DNA of 64,000 nucleotides from Rhizobium sp. 16-488-2b (GCF_017741815.1 NZ_JAGHMF010000015.1:1-64000); one strand, 5' to 3'. Shown: positions 1 through 8,933, counted from the stretch's first letter. The notes: a model not told the origin generated them from the sequence alone. Numbers and translations: made by a program.

Positions 1-45
1 GGTCAAGGGTGGGGTCATTTTGAGAGGGATTTTCGGGAGGGCGCG

Positions 46-104
46 ATTTTGCACCCAGCCTTTTCCCAGTCTTTGACCCAGCCAATGACCCACCGTTGCA
101 CCCA
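46..104. repeat. five imperfect 12-bp tandem repeats beside primase gene
   Basis: Five units, each ending in CCCA (the four-base CCCA ends at 57, 68, 80, 92 and 104), give a spacing of 11, 12, 12 and 12 bases. Four of the five units carry TGCACCCA or TGACCCA. They lie just downstream of the stop codon of the minus-strand primase gene. Read on the minus strand in the primase frame, they also continue past the TAA as an open stretch of about 30 codons with a Trp every fourth residue. They could be iterons for the element's replication protein or a remnant of a longer C-terminus. The repeat is seen directly; its function is inference. Confidence 0.6.
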
Positions 105-107
105 CCC

Positions 108-2546
108 TTAAAGTGGAACGATGGTGGCCGATGACGGCATGGCGCTCGCAAGCCAATAGCGGGTTTGTGTCTGCCCGCTGTCGACGACCAACTTTGCCAG
201 GTGCACTTCCTGTGACTGCCGAAGCATGCCCAGAATGTCCTCCAATCGCCTTTTCTCGATCGACCCTCGCAACTGCTTGATGATCGCTCGCACGGTCATG
301 CCGCTCTCACCTTTGCGAGTTATCATTGCGCGCACCCTCAGGTACTCCGCAGCCCTGTCGTTGTCGGCGATGTTTCCATCGGCACCTCGCAGTATCGTCT
401 GTAGCGAGTTCTCCGCGACCGCATTCGCCCACTCTTGGATCTCCCTGGTTATTACTGGCTCCTTCGGGTCGCAGCCCACCGCGACGATCAAGGCTAGCCG
501 CGCGGCATTTTCGCCGACGCGATTGAGGATTGGCCGATACTGTGGATCGATCGACTTCTTCATCCCACGGATTCTGTCGTCGAACTCCTCGAACAGGTCA
601 TCGACCCCCTCGCCCCATTCCGCGGTCATGATCGGGTGAGGCTTCTCATCAGACTTCGCGTTCAGGGCAAAGAACGGACCGGTGAACCGCCCGGCTGAAA
701 GACCAAGAAGGTCAGCGACCATGTTCGAGAGGCGAACAGGGATGCTGTCGATATTGTTCGGGGGCTTGCGCACTTTCACGGGCTCCGAGTTGCCGACGTC
801 AATAAGCACCAGTCGCCCGAGGAGGCCCTCGCTGATGTTGCCGCTCGATAGAGCAGCCCAGAACGTCGACGGGGTCGAAACTCCGTGAAGTGTGAAGCAT
901 GGAGCAACGATGCGCGCCACGTTGCCGGCCGCCTTCTCATGGCCGCCCCAAAAACCCTGCGGGGCGCCAGTCAGTTCCATGAGAGCACTGGCAATCTCGG
1001 CGCGATGGGTCGCGACATTCCTGCCCGTGTGATCTGCCAGCCACCGGCCGAACTCATCCTGTATGCAGACCGAGCTTGGGGATTTTCGTAGCTTGTTGGT
1101 CAGGCCCGGAAGGCTTCGGATCTGGTCCATGAAGAGCCATTCCGAGACCTTGTCGCCCCAGCTGGTGCTGTCCGCTAGAGCTGCAGAAGCTCGAATAGTC
1201 GCATCCTTGCCAAACCCAGATTCGGCGAGACCGACCAGATAGATGTTCGAGCGCAGGCCGGTCGGTCCCTTGAAGCGTCTACCAATCAACCCGGCCGTGA
1301 AAGCCAGGCTGGCGACAAGCGCCAGGTGGGGCGACGGAAAGCGAGCGCATCCGACGATGAATCGCGCAAATTCGCCAACGGCGCCTGGCGGGTAGCAAAG
1401 CTCTACAGGAAGGCCGGCCGTACCAGACCTGATAACGTCCATCGAGTCTGGCTCATCGCCCCCATCGTCTTCGTCGTCGACATGGTTATCGTTGGCGGCA
1501 ACGGGGGTGGCGATCCGCCGCGACGCTGATGCGATGATGCCAGATGACGCGCGTGCCGCTGCGGCTCGATCATCTGCGTGGTGCGCGCCAAACTTGCTCC
1601 ATAGGCGAATGAAATCGATGCGCGGATCCCTCGACGCATAGCGGGCAAACCAATTGCCTGTCGCCGACAAGAACGCAGCGCAGGCCTGCTCAGCTGTCAA
1701 CCCGTCAAAGGCCAACTGCTCAACAACCTTGCTCGCCCAATGCGAACGGTCGCCGACATCATCTGCTGCGAGCATCTCAGCCGCACGAGCCGAGATTTCG
1801 AAGTCATTTAAGGACGGGAGATCACCAATCGTCACCGGTGAGTGACTTTCGGTGTTGGACTGCCACGGTTCGAGTACCGTGCGAAGTTCGTCGACGCTTA
1901 TAAGTGAACCATCCCACGGCTCTGCGATCGTGACGGATGCTGGCTCGGGAGGTCGACCGCGCGCCAGCTTCTTGGCGTTCGGCCAATTCAGGCAGCCGGG
2001 CACGCGCCAAACGTGCGAGATGTCGATTGTGCAGTGGTCGGCATTTGCGGCCAGCTTTAGAGATCTGGCAATCGGCTTTGCTTCAGCCGGGTCTAGCGGC
2101 CTGTCCAACAGGAGGAAGCACTGATAATTACCAGGTGAGCTCTCAACGACATAGCTCGGCTCGAGAGGCATCTCCCCGGAACGACCTGTGTCATCGTCCA
2201 GATCGGCCACGAGCGCGAGCACCGCGACGACGTCTGCTTCGGAACCCTTCATTCCGCGACCTAGCGACGGCCGCATCAAATTCGGGCAGATGTAGCAGTT
2301 TGCGTTCGGCGTTTCTGCATGTGCGACGATAGCATCGACCATGCCCTCGACATCGCCGACAGCATGGTGGCTGATCACGCCGCCAGCCTTGTCTTCCCCC
2401 GTCGGATTGGCAAAGAAAGTCGATACGACAAATTTACCCGCCATGCCTTGAGCAAGACGGTGCAACATCTCGACATGTTCGCGGATAGATGGCTCGTCGA
2501 ACGCCGGAATAACAGGTGCGCTAAGCAGCTTTGGAATTGGTGCCAT
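108..2546 (-). CDS. primase-helicase of an integrated element (AEP-like primase plus DUF3987 ATPase)
   Basis: An 812-residue replication protein of the kind carried by phages, plasmids and genomic islands. The N-terminal third has an archaeo-eukaryotic primase-like core: an acidic DLDDD motif near residue 114, then a VVESSPGNYQ strand and an H..RVPG..N.P motif, as in RepB-type primases. The middle has a DUF3987-type ATPase with a GLAESGFGKD Walker-A-like loop. The C-terminus looks like a winged helix. I start it at the ATG at 2546, which overlaps the end of the small gene upstream by 26 bases; an in-frame start at 2669 would lie deep inside that gene. It is the last gene of a three-gene minus-strand operon. 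It presumably opens and primes element DNA; no integrase is visible beside it, so that is likely left of the window. Confidence 0.85.
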   Translation of the reverse strand: MAPIPKLLSAPVIPAFDEPSIREHVEMLHRLAQGMAGKFVVSTFFANPTGEDKAGGVISHHAVGDVEGMVDAIVAHAETPNANCYICPNLMRPSLGRGMKGSEADVVAVLALVADLDDDTGRSGEMPLEPSYVVESSPGNYQCFLLLDRPLDPAEAKPIARSLKLAANADHCTIDISHVWRVPGCLNWPNAKKLARGRPPEPASVTIAEPWDGSLISVDELRTVLEPWQSNTESHSPVTIGDLPSLNDFEISARAAEMLAADDVGDRSHWASKVVEQLAFDGLTAEQACAAFLSATGNWFARYASRDPRIDFIRLWSKFGAHHADDRAAAARASSGIIASASRRIATPVAANDNHVDDEDDGGDEPDSMDVIRSGTAGLPVELCYPPGAVGEFARFIVGCARFPSPHLALVASLAFTAGLIGRRFKGPTGLRSNIYLVGLAESGFGKDATIRASAALADSTSWGDKVSEWLFMDQIRSLPGLTNKLRKSPSSVCIQDEFGRWLADHTGRNVATHRAEIASALMELTGAPQGFWGGHEKAAGNVARIVAPCFTLHGVSTPSTFWAALSSGNISEGLLGRLVLIDVGNSEPVKVRKPPNNIDSIPVRLSNMVADLLGLSAGRFTGPFFALNAKSDEKPHPIMTAEWGEGVDDLFEEFDDRIRGMKKSIDPQYRPILNRVGENAARLALIVAVGCDPKEPVITREIQEWANAVAENSLQTILRGADGNIADNDRAAEYLRVRAMITRKGESGMTVRAIIKQLRGSIEKRRLEDILGMLRQSQEVHLAKLVVDSGQTQTRYWLASAMPSSATIVPL

Positions 2547-2796
2547 CGGCGGTAGTTGCCTCGTCGTAAACTGTTGATGCCAATTTGGTGACTTGCTCTG
2601 CGAAAGCGGGATCGAACGTTGCCGTTCTCCGGTTCCCAGATTGCGCTGCATAGACAATGCGGCGCCCATCCGGCGCTTGCAGTAGCCTCACGCCGTAGAG
2701 GCGAAGAAGATTTGACGGCTCGAGATCGAACGTCGCGAGCAATCTGAGAGTCCCGCCGCCTTGATAGGCGGCGAGCTCCATGTTGGTGATCCTCAC
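2521..2796 (-). CDS. SpoVG-like small protein
   Basis: A 91-residue protein starting with GTG at 2796; the GTGA overlaps the stop codon of the upstream gene, which implies translational coupling. The pattern RIT..EL, a short glycine turn, then LLATFDLE, a hydrophobic strand with V.L.. and DGRRIVYAAQSGNRRTATFDP resembles the fold order of SpoVG: an N-terminal strand pair, a (F/D)-rich strand and an 'F.MPS'-like loop before a terminal helix. SpoVG proteins bind nucleic acid. Its place directly before a primase gene suggests a role in element replication or its control. The family link is by pattern only and weak enough that plain hypothetical protein is the alternative. Confidence 0.6.
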   Translation of the reverse strand: MRITNMELAAYQGGGTLRLLATFDLEPSNLLRLYGVRLLQAPDGRRIVYAAQSGNRRTATFDPAFAEQVTKLASTVYDEATTADGTNSKAA

Positions 2797-3167
2797 CGGC
2801 TGAACGCCCCGGCCGCATCATTCTCGATTTTCTCTATGACGGCCTGCCAAACAAACTCGCGTGTCCTTGGATCCGCGAAGAAAGCATCGCCGACATGGCG
2901 CACGAGCCCGGACGCCGGCGGCACGCCGTCGCCGAGAAACTCGACGAAGCCGAACCGGCGACGGTCGTTTGCCTCGCCTTCCGTCAGCGTGGCCTTCTCG
3001 GGAAACAGTGCGGGTGAATGGTCGATGATCCGGGCATCGGCGGCGTGCCCATTAAGAAAATCGATTGCCAGACCGTAGCCGCGAACGCGGGGCATTGCCG
3101 GCGTTGCCGCTTCTTCTCGTTCACGGCGCAAACGAAAGGCACGTGGTTCGGTTATCATAGAACGCAA
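2793..3167 (-). CDS. hypothetical protein, first gene of the island operon
   Basis: A 124-residue protein I do not recognise. The N-terminus is basic and polar, the C-terminal half has alternating hydrophobic residues and ends near FVWQAVIEKIEND. A strong GGAGG lies six bases before an in-frame TTG at 3167, while the next ATG (3158) sits 15 bases from it, so I take the TTG as start; this is an unusual start codon. It is the first of three overlapping minus-strand genes and probably carries the operon's ribosome entry site. Confidence 0.6.
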   Translation of the reverse strand: MRSMITEPRAFRLRREREEAATPAMPRVRGYGLAIDFLNGHAADARIIDHSPALFPEKATLTEGEANDRRRFGFVEFLGDGVPPASGLVRHVGDAFFADPRTREFVWQAVIEKIENDAAGAFSR

Positions 3168-3398
3168 AATTTTCCTCCTCGCCGGCGATGCCGGTCGGCT
3201 AGTTGTGACGATTGGTGATGTGTCGATTTCTCAGATCATTAAGTTGGTGAGCGGCAAAAGCGTCAACGGCTGGTCAAAAATAAATTCGCCCGAAGAATTA
3301 GTGTGGCGGTCGGTGGGACTTTTAGGGCGAAAAGATACGGACACGGGCGGAGGTTTTTCCGGTCCCACTCTAAGCTAAGCTATTGATTAGGCTTGCTT

Positions 3399-3422
3399 GT
3401 GGTTAGCCCTCCGGGCCCACCA
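3399..3422 (+). other. candidate attachment-site scar: 3' end of an SRP RNA (ffs) gene
   Basis: The stretch ending in CCTCCGGGCCCACCA followed by a T-run matches my memory of the 3' terminal strand of alphaproteobacterial 4.5S SRP RNA. The conserved domain IV (GG.AAG..GCAGCC) that should lie about 40-60 bases upstream is absent. A lone 3' end beside a primase operon is what is left when an element integrates into the 3' end of an RNA gene and duplicates it. The rest of the 3168-3585 gap is AT-rich and shows no gene. This is inference from one short match. Confidence 0.35.
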
Positions 3423-3544
3423 TTTTTTATTAAAATCAATGACTTATATGTCAATTCGCCTAGAGATGCATCTTGCGACCTAGACCGCACCATCTCAAGA
3501 AAATGTTGTGCGAGGATAGGGATTCTACTCGACCAGTAATCTCG

Positions 3545-3577
3545 TCAAAATCGGCGAGCGGGCCAGAAAGCCCGCCC
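3545..3577 (-). terminator. rho-independent terminator of the microprotein gene
   Basis: On the minus strand, directly after the stop of the 26-residue gene, GCGGGC and GCCCGC (3558-3575) pair around a six-base loop and are followed by GCTCGCCGATTTT. The stem strengthens the case that the tiny frame is a real transcript. Confidence 0.6.
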
Positions 3578-3585
3578 ACCAAGAA

Positions 3586-3666
3586 TCAATAGAGCAGCGT
3601 TAGGATCAAAACGATGATCTGAACCGCCGCCTTCACATCAACATCGAGCTCTAGCTTAAAGCGCAT
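3586..3666 (-). CDS. 26-residue putative membrane microprotein
   Basis: Starts with ATG at 3666 after a GGAGAG Shine-Dalgarno at good spacing and ends at 3586. The first half alternates charged and hydrophobic residues (MRFKLELDVDVK), the second half is a run of I, V and L long enough for a short membrane helix (about residues 15-26). A terminator follows at once. Rhizobial genomes carry many small single-helix peptides of this design. I cannot name a family; the good RBS plus terminator are the evidence. Confidence 0.5.
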   Translation of the reverse strand: MRFKLELDVDVKAAVQIIVLILTLLY

Positions 3667-3962
3667 GGCTCATCTCTCCTTCAAAACTTAGAGGCGCTAT
3701 TGCGCGGACTTAATAGGGAAAGAAGCCCCGATACATCGGGTAAAAGCCACGGGATACGCGCCGTGTCACGAACGCCCTAGTACGACCGGCGACGTCGGAA
3801 CGCCCTTTAACGGATGGCGGCTCCGAGCGCCCATTAACGGTTGGCGTCACCTACGAGCCCTGACGAATCAGGTCTTGCTAGGATACAAGCACGATTAGCC
3901 ATATTCAAGATGCCATGCCTCCGTGAGAACTGGGCGCGAGCCTGTGGTCTACGTGTTTCCCG
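3667..3962. other. intergenic gap, no gene assigned
   Basis: No convincing gene. The minus strand holds a short open stretch ending in TRRVSRGFYPMYRGFFPY just before the microprotein gene, with a GTG as only possible start and no ribosome site, so it may be the tail of a decayed secreted protein. Two copies of a short GTTAA.GGGCG motif lie near 3810-3840. Confidence 0.4.
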
Positions 3963-4886
3963 TCATTCGCGCGCCCCCACCGCCTCAGCCACCGCGATCT
4001 CCGCCATCTTCAGCGCCGCGTCGCGGCTCTTCGCCGCCGCGATGAAGCGGCCGTTGTGGCAGAAGCTGGCGCCTTCAACGCCGGAGGCGGCTTCGAGGTC
4101 GCCGTTGGTGAGGCCCGCCCAGGCGGCCGGCAGGTCGGCGCGCAGCGCGAAGCCTTCTTCCTCGCGGCGAATGCCGGTCACGCACCAGTCCTTGTCGCGC
4201 GGGTGGACGACGAAGAGCAGGTGGTCGGCGCCGGCCTTGACGATCGCGGGACGGAAAGGCATGCCCATCGGCAGCTCCAGAACGCGGTTGTCGCCGGCAG
4301 CGACGATCGCCTTGTGCACCAGCGCCTCGGCCCTGCGCTTGGCGGCACTCTTGCCGATCCGCGCCTCGACGAAGCTGCGGGCAATCGCGAGCGCGGCATG
4401 AAAGGCGCGGTCGTCGGCGCCGGGATCGGTCTCGTCGAAGACGGGCTTCAGCGTTTCCAGAAGTGCCGGCAGCGTCAGCCCGGCCAGCGGCCCGGAGGGG
4501 CTGAGCGCGCCATTGTCGGTGAGATCGATCGGCAGCACGAAGCTGCCGTCGAAGGAGGCGTGGATATCCTCGATGTCAGCCTCGGGCACACCCGATGCGG
4601 CGAGATAGTCGCGCCCGAAATGCTTCCAGATCAGGCCGAACGAGCTGTAGGGCTGGCCGTCCTCGCGCAGCGGCGCGCCGCGCTGGTGATGGTCGAAGAT
4701 ACCAGCGTCCGCGTCATAGGCGCCGCCGACATCATAGATGATCCTGTCGGGACCGGGCGTGATCCATTCCGGCGCACGGCTGCGCATGATGCGCGCGTCC
4801 GGAAAAAGCCGGGTCAGAACGACGGTGGAGAGCAGTTCGTCGGCATGAAAGCCACCGGAATGCGTGACGAGAAATTCAGGAATCAT
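3963..4886 (-). CDS. MYG1 family protein (DHH-like phosphoesterase/exonuclease)
   Basis: A 307-residue UPF0160/MYG1 protein. The start VTHSGGFHADE and the DHHQ motif around residue 66 are hallmarks of this DHH-superfamily group; eukaryotic MYG1 is a 3'-5' RNA exonuclease, so a metal-dependent nuclease role is likely, but the bacterial substrate is not known. I use the ATG at 4886, with AGAGGG upstream and the family N-terminus directly after it. A longer in-frame start at 5009 adds 41 residues not typical of the family. It stands alone, transcribed toward the island scar. Confidence 0.85.
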   Translation of the reverse strand: MIPEFLVTHSGGFHADELLSTVVLTRLFPDARIMRSRAPEWITPGPDRIIYDVGGAYDADAGIFDHHQRGAPLREDGQPYSSFGLIWKHFGRDYLAASGVPEADIEDIHASFDGSFVLPIDLTDNGALSPSGPLAGLTLPALLETLKPVFDETDPGADDRAFHAALAIARSFVEARIGKSAAKRRAEALVHKAIVAAGDNRVLELPMGMPFRPAIVKAGADHLLFVVHPRDKDWCVTGIRREEEGFALRADLPAAWAGLTNGDLEAASGVEGASFCHNGRFIAAAKSRDAALKMAEIAVAEAVGARE

Positions 4887-5180
4887 GTAGCGGCGCCCTC
4901 TTGTCTGCGGATCATCCGCACATTCAGGCACCAGATAGCTGTTGGCGCAAATCACCTCAACCCGCAGGCGCAGCATTTTCTCCCACTGATGCTGCACCGC
5001 ATCATCCAATTGGGTGTATTGTCAGCGACCGCCGGCTATGTCCTTGAACATAGTTGAAGGTTAACGTTTGCTTTCATACGAAGCTTCTGAATATGACAAA
5101 CCCGTGAATTTTACGCTTGCCATCGGGAAAAAGCCGCGCAACTATTCGTGTCGGGAGCATGATAGTGACGGGAACCACAC

Positions 5181-5405
5181 ATGCCAAAGACTGGAATAAT
5201 AGCAGTATCCGGGACATCCATGTCCCGTCAGTGCATTTTCACAGCCGATGACGGCGGCGGAAAAATCCGCGGCTGTCCACGCTTTCTCGGGATGATTTTC
5301 GGGAAGCCGAGCGTCCGTCTCGCTGACACGTCGAGCGGAAGATGGGCCTCTATCGAACTCGGCAAGGTCGATAAGCGCGGCAACGCGACGTTTCGCTGGA
5401 TCTGA
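5181..5405 (+). CDS. small hypothetical protein, doubtful
   Basis: A 74-residue frame between MYG1 and ku. It has no clear Shine-Dalgarno and no recognised domain; its second half has GC-rich third positions like a real gene and it ends in RGNATFRW. The surrounding 4887-5571 region holds nothing else that I can identify. It may be coding or chance. Confidence 0.3.
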   Translation: MPKTGIIAVSGTSMSRQCIFTADDGGGKIRGCPRFLGMIFGKPSVRLADTSSGRWASIELGKVDKRGNATFRWI

Positions 5406-5571
5406 GAGTTCGAGACGCGCTTTCAGCTGATCCGCTGACCTCTAAATGATGCTCGACGCCCTTGGGAGATGTGGCGCCGAGCAGCAATAGAGGGAACAAA
5501 ATCCGCAGTCCGACCGTTGAAGCTGCATCGCCGCATTGCGGCTTGGAGGGGCGCCAAGGCGCCGGCATCGG

Positions 5572-6375
5572 ATGGCGCGTCAGACCTATTGGAAGGGTTA
5601 TCTCAAGCTGTCGCTCGTGACCGCGTCGGTATCGCTGACGCCGGCGACCACTGACAGTAACCAGCTGCGGTTTCATGTGCTGAACCGCAAGACCAGAAAT
5701 CGCGTCGAAAGCCGCTACGTCGACAGCGTCACCCACAAGCCGATCTCGGACAAGGATCAGGTCAAGGGTTATCCGCGCGGCGAGGACGATTACGTCATCC
5801 TCGAGGACGACGAGATCAGCGAGGTCGGGCTGGAGAGCACCCGCACCATCGACATATCGAGCTTCGTGCCGCGAGGCTCGATCGATTGGATCTGGTACGA
5901 CAAGCCGCATTTTCTGGCGCCGGAAGACAAGGTCGGCGTCGAGGCCTTCTGCGTCATCCGCGAGGCGATGAAGGCGAACGATGTCGTCGGCATCGCGCGC
6001 CTCGTGCTTTACCGCCGCGAACGCGCCGTGCTGCTCGAGCCGCAGGGCAAGGGCATCGTGCTCTGGACGCTGCATTTCGGCGACGAGGTCCGCGAGCCTG
6101 CTGGGACAGTCGATCTGGCAGCCAAAGCGGATCAGAAGGTGCTGGCGCTGATGAGCAAGTTGGTGAAGGACCGTACCGAGGAATGGAAACCCTCGATGGT
6201 CACCGATCCCGTGCAGAAGCGTATCCGGGCGATGATCCGCGCCAAGCAGAAGAGCCTGCCGAAGCCCGTGGCGGCATCGAAGCGCACGCCGGTCAAATCC
6301 ACCGGCAACGTCGTCAACATCATGGACGCGCTGAAGAAGAGCATCGCCAAGGATGGTGGACGGCCAAAGCACTAG
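5572..6375 (+). CDS. ku: Ku protein (non-homologous end joining)
   Basis: A 267-residue bacterial Ku. It starts MARQTYWKGYLKLSLV, the family's opening, and carries the Ku core with NRKTRNRVESRYVDS, VKGYPRGEDDYVILEDDE and the RLVLYRRERAVLLEP strand. Ku forms a ring on double-strand DNA ends and recruits LigD. The ATG at 5572 fits the family start; an earlier ATG at 5536 adds a basic tail without a better ribosome site. It converges on ligD with only 24 bases between stops. A second ku lies on the other side of ligD, so the two may form a heterodimer or act in different states. The C-terminal tail is basic, as in other rhizobial Ku proteins. Confidence 0.93.
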   Translation: MARQTYWKGYLKLSLVTASVSLTPATTDSNQLRFHVLNRKTRNRVESRYVDSVTHKPISDKDQVKGYPRGEDDYVILEDDEISEVGLESTRTIDISSFVPRGSIDWIWYDKPHFLAPEDKVGVEAFCVIREAMKANDVVGIARLVLYRRERAVLLEPQGKGIVLWTLHFGDEVREPAGTVDLAAKADQKVLALMSKLVKDRTEEWKPSMVTDPVQKRIRAMIRAKQKSLPKPVAASKRTPVKSTGNVVNIMDALKKSIAKDGGRPKH

Positions 6376-6399
6376 CGCTCGGCCCACTTCTGGCAATCT

Positions 6400-8931
6400 T
6401 TACTTGCGCTTTTCAAGCGGCGCGGCGGCCTTGAAGAAATCCGCCCAGGGATCGCTCGCCAGCGAATTCATCCGCGACGGCGTATTGTCGACCGTGAAAT
6501 AGGCCGGGCCAATCTCCTCCGTCAGCTCGCTCCAATCGAGCGGCATCGATACGGCGGCGCCCGGCCGCGCGCGGGTCGAATAGGCGGCAACGGCGGTGTT
6601 ACCGCGGCCGTTGCGGAGATAATCGATGAAGATCTTGCCGTTGCGCTTCGCCTTGGTGGCGGTCGCCAGATATTTGTCCGGCTGATCTTTCGTCATCACA
6701 TCCGCCAGCCCCTTGGCGAAGGCCTTGACCTGCACCCATCCGGCCCTCGGCTTCAGCGGCGTCACCACATGGAGACCCTTGCCGCCGGAGGTCTTGACGA
6801 AGGCAGCCAGCCCCGCAGCCTCGAGCCGCTGCTTGAGTTCTTCGGCCGCCGCTATCACCTCGGCCCAGGCGACATCGTCGGCCGGATCGAGGTCCATGGT
6901 GATCATGTCGGGCTTCTCGAAGCTCGCGGTCGTCGCCCCCCATGGGTGGATCTCCAGCACGGCCGATTGCACGAGCGCCACGAGCCCGTCGAAATCACCG
7001 ATCCGCAGCAGCTTTTCGCCACCCCTGTCCTTCGGGTCCGCGATCTCCTCGATATGGGCGTTCATCCCCTTCCAGGCATGCTTCTGAAAAAAGCGCTGGT
7101 GCCCGGCGATACCGTCAGGGCAACGCAGCAGCGCCAACGGGCGGTTGATCACGAATGGCTCCATGAAGCGCCACACCTGCGCGTAATAATCGGCAAGTCC
7201 CTGTTTGGTGACACCTTCGTCCGGCCAGTAGATGCGATCGGGATGGGTGAGTGTGACGCTCGATTGCGGCGCCGGCTCAGCCTTGCTTTTCTCGGTCTCG
7301 CGCATCACATCCCCCGCCGCCTTGTCCTCGCGCAGCCCGCGAAATGCCGCATGCCGCAGATTGCCGTCCGCCGACCATGCCTGAAACTCCACATCCACCA
7401 CAAGCATCGGCTTGACGTGCACAAGCCCGCGCCGGGCCTCGGCCGAAAGCGCATCGGCGAAGGCGGTTTTCGTTTGAGCATCCTCCGAGAGACGATCGTG
7501 CAGCATCTTGGCCGTCGCGACCGAAAATCCGGTGCCGACCCGTCCGACATAGTGCAGCTTGCCGCCCTTGTAATAGCCCATGGCTAGCGAACCGATGGCA
7601 TTCTTCGTCGCCGTCGAGGGCACGAAGCCGCCGATGACGAACTCCTGCCGTTTCGAGCATTTGGACTTGATCCACTCGCCCGTGCGCCCCGAGCTATAGG
7701 CGCTGTCGCCGCGCTTGGAGATCACGCCCTCCAGCCCGAGCCCACAGGCGTGGTCGAGCACCAGAGAGCCCTTCTCCATGAAATGGCTGCTGTAGCGCAG
7801 CGTCGGATCGTCGGGAGCCAGAAGCGTTTCCAGCAACGCCTTGCGCGAGAGCAGCGATACCTCGCGCATGTCATGCCCATCGAGATGTAAGAGGTCGAAG
7901 GCGTAGAATACGAAGCGATCCTTGCGCCCGTCGCTGAGATCGCTCTGCAGCGCGGAGAAATCCGAAGCGCCATTGTCGCGCTCGACCACCACTTCGCCAT
8001 CGATCAAGGCCGATTGCACTGGCAGCTCCGAGAATGCCCTCGCAAGCGTCTCACCAAACCGCTCCGTCCAGTCCAGACCCGTGCGGGTCAGCATCGTCAC
8101 CTTGCCTTGGTCGATCCGGATCTGCAGCCGGTAGCCGTCGAACTTGATCTCGTGCACCCATTCTTCGCCGGCGGGCGGCTTCGGCTTCAGCTTGGCAAGC
8201 GCGGGCTCGATGAAATCAGGCAGATCAGCCTTGACCGCGCCATCCGGCCATTGGCGCGAAGCTGCCTTGGCCTTCGCGGCCTTCGGTCGGGGAGCGGACG
8301 CCTTGCGGCCATTCGCGCTAACCGCCCCCTTGGGCCGCGAGTGCCACGCGGCATCCGGGTTCTTGGCCACCTCTTCGATCTTCCGGCCGGTCTTTGCCGA
8401 TTCAGGCCGCAGCTTCAGGATATCGCCCTTCGCGCGCGCCTGCTCGTCCTCGGCCTTGATCAGCAGCCAGTTCTCCCTGGTTTCGCCGGGCTTGCCGTGC
8501 ATCCGCACCAGATGCCAGCGCCCCTTCAGCTTGTCGCCATCGAGGTCGAATTCCATATGGCCCTTCTTGTAGGCCTTGCGCATGTCACCATGCGGTGCCC
8601 ATGTGCCGCGATCCCAGACGATGACGGTGCCGCCGCCATACTCTCCCTTTGGAATGATGCCCTCGAAGTCGCCATAGTCGAGCGGGTGGTCTTCCACATG
8701 CACCGCCAGACGCTTGTCGTCGGGATTGAGGCTCGGGCCGCGCGTCACCGCCCAGCTTTTCAGCACCCCGTCCATCTCCAGCCGGAAGTCGTAATGCAGC
8801 CGCGTCGCGTCGTGTTTCTGGATCACGAAGCTCAGCGCATTGCTGTCGCGCGCCGCACTGGCCCGCTTTCCGCCGCGTGGCTCCGGCGTCCGCTTGAAAT
8901 CGCGCTTGGCGTGATAGGTCTCGAGCGCCAT
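6400..8931 (-). CDS. ligD: ATP-dependent DNA ligase LigD (phosphoesterase-ligase-polymerase)
   Basis: An 843-residue three-domain end-joining enzyme. Residues about 30-180 are the 3'-phosphoesterase domain (QKHDATRLHYDFRLE; VHVEDHPLDY). Residues about 235-545 are the ATP-dependent ligase with K263 in the EIKFDGYR adenylation motif. The C-terminal 290 residues are the AEP polymerase with LTHPDRIYWP and the metal motif MDLDPADD. The order PE-LIG-POL is usual for rhizobial and pseudomonad LigD. A basic, alanine-rich linker joins the first two domains. It is the third gene of a minus-strand operon; the upstream ku stops two bases before its ATG. Confidence 0.96.
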   Translation of the reverse strand: MALETYHAKRDFKRTPEPRGGKRASAARDSNALSFVIQKHDATRLHYDFRLEMDGVLKSWAVTRGPSLNPDDKRLAVHVEDHPLDYGDFEGIIPKGEYGGGTVIVWDRGTWAPHGDMRKAYKKGHMEFDLDGDKLKGRWHLVRMHGKPGETRENWLLIKAEDEQARAKGDILKLRPESAKTGRKIEEVAKNPDAAWHSRPKGAVSANGRKASAPRPKAAKAKAASRQWPDGAVKADLPDFIEPALAKLKPKPPAGEEWVHEIKFDGYRLQIRIDQGKVTMLTRTGLDWTERFGETLARAFSELPVQSALIDGEVVVERDNGASDFSALQSDLSDGRKDRFVFYAFDLLHLDGHDMREVSLLSRKALLETLLAPDDPTLRYSSHFMEKGSLVLDHACGLGLEGVISKRGDSAYSSGRTGEWIKSKCSKRQEFVIGGFVPSTATKNAIGSLAMGYYKGGKLHYVGRVGTGFSVATAKMLHDRLSEDAQTKTAFADALSAEARRGLVHVKPMLVVDVEFQAWSADGNLRHAAFRGLREDKAAGDVMRETEKSKAEPAPQSSVTLTHPDRIYWPDEGVTKQGLADYYAQVWRFMEPFVINRPLALLRCPDGIAGHQRFFQKHAWKGMNAHIEEIADPKDRGGEKLLRIGDFDGLVALVQSAVLEIHPWGATTASFEKPDMITMDLDPADDVAWAEVIAAAEELKQRLEAAGLAAFVKTSGGKGLHVVTPLKPRAGWVQVKAFAKGLADVMTKDQPDKYLATATKAKRNGKIFIDYLRNGRGNTAVAAYSTRARPGAAVSMPLDWSELTEEIGPAYFTVDNTPSRMNSLASDPWADFFKAAAPLEKRK

Positions 8932-8933
8932 GG

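Noticed and set aside
3399..3422. tRNA 3' end as explanation of the GGGCCCACCA stretch
   Set aside because: No TTCRANN T-loop and no matching acceptor strand upstream, so an SRP-like end fits better.
5350..6396. Long minus-strand frame opposite ku
   Set aside because: Antisense of a clear Ku gene; rich in Arg, Leu and His as frames opposite GC-rich genes are.
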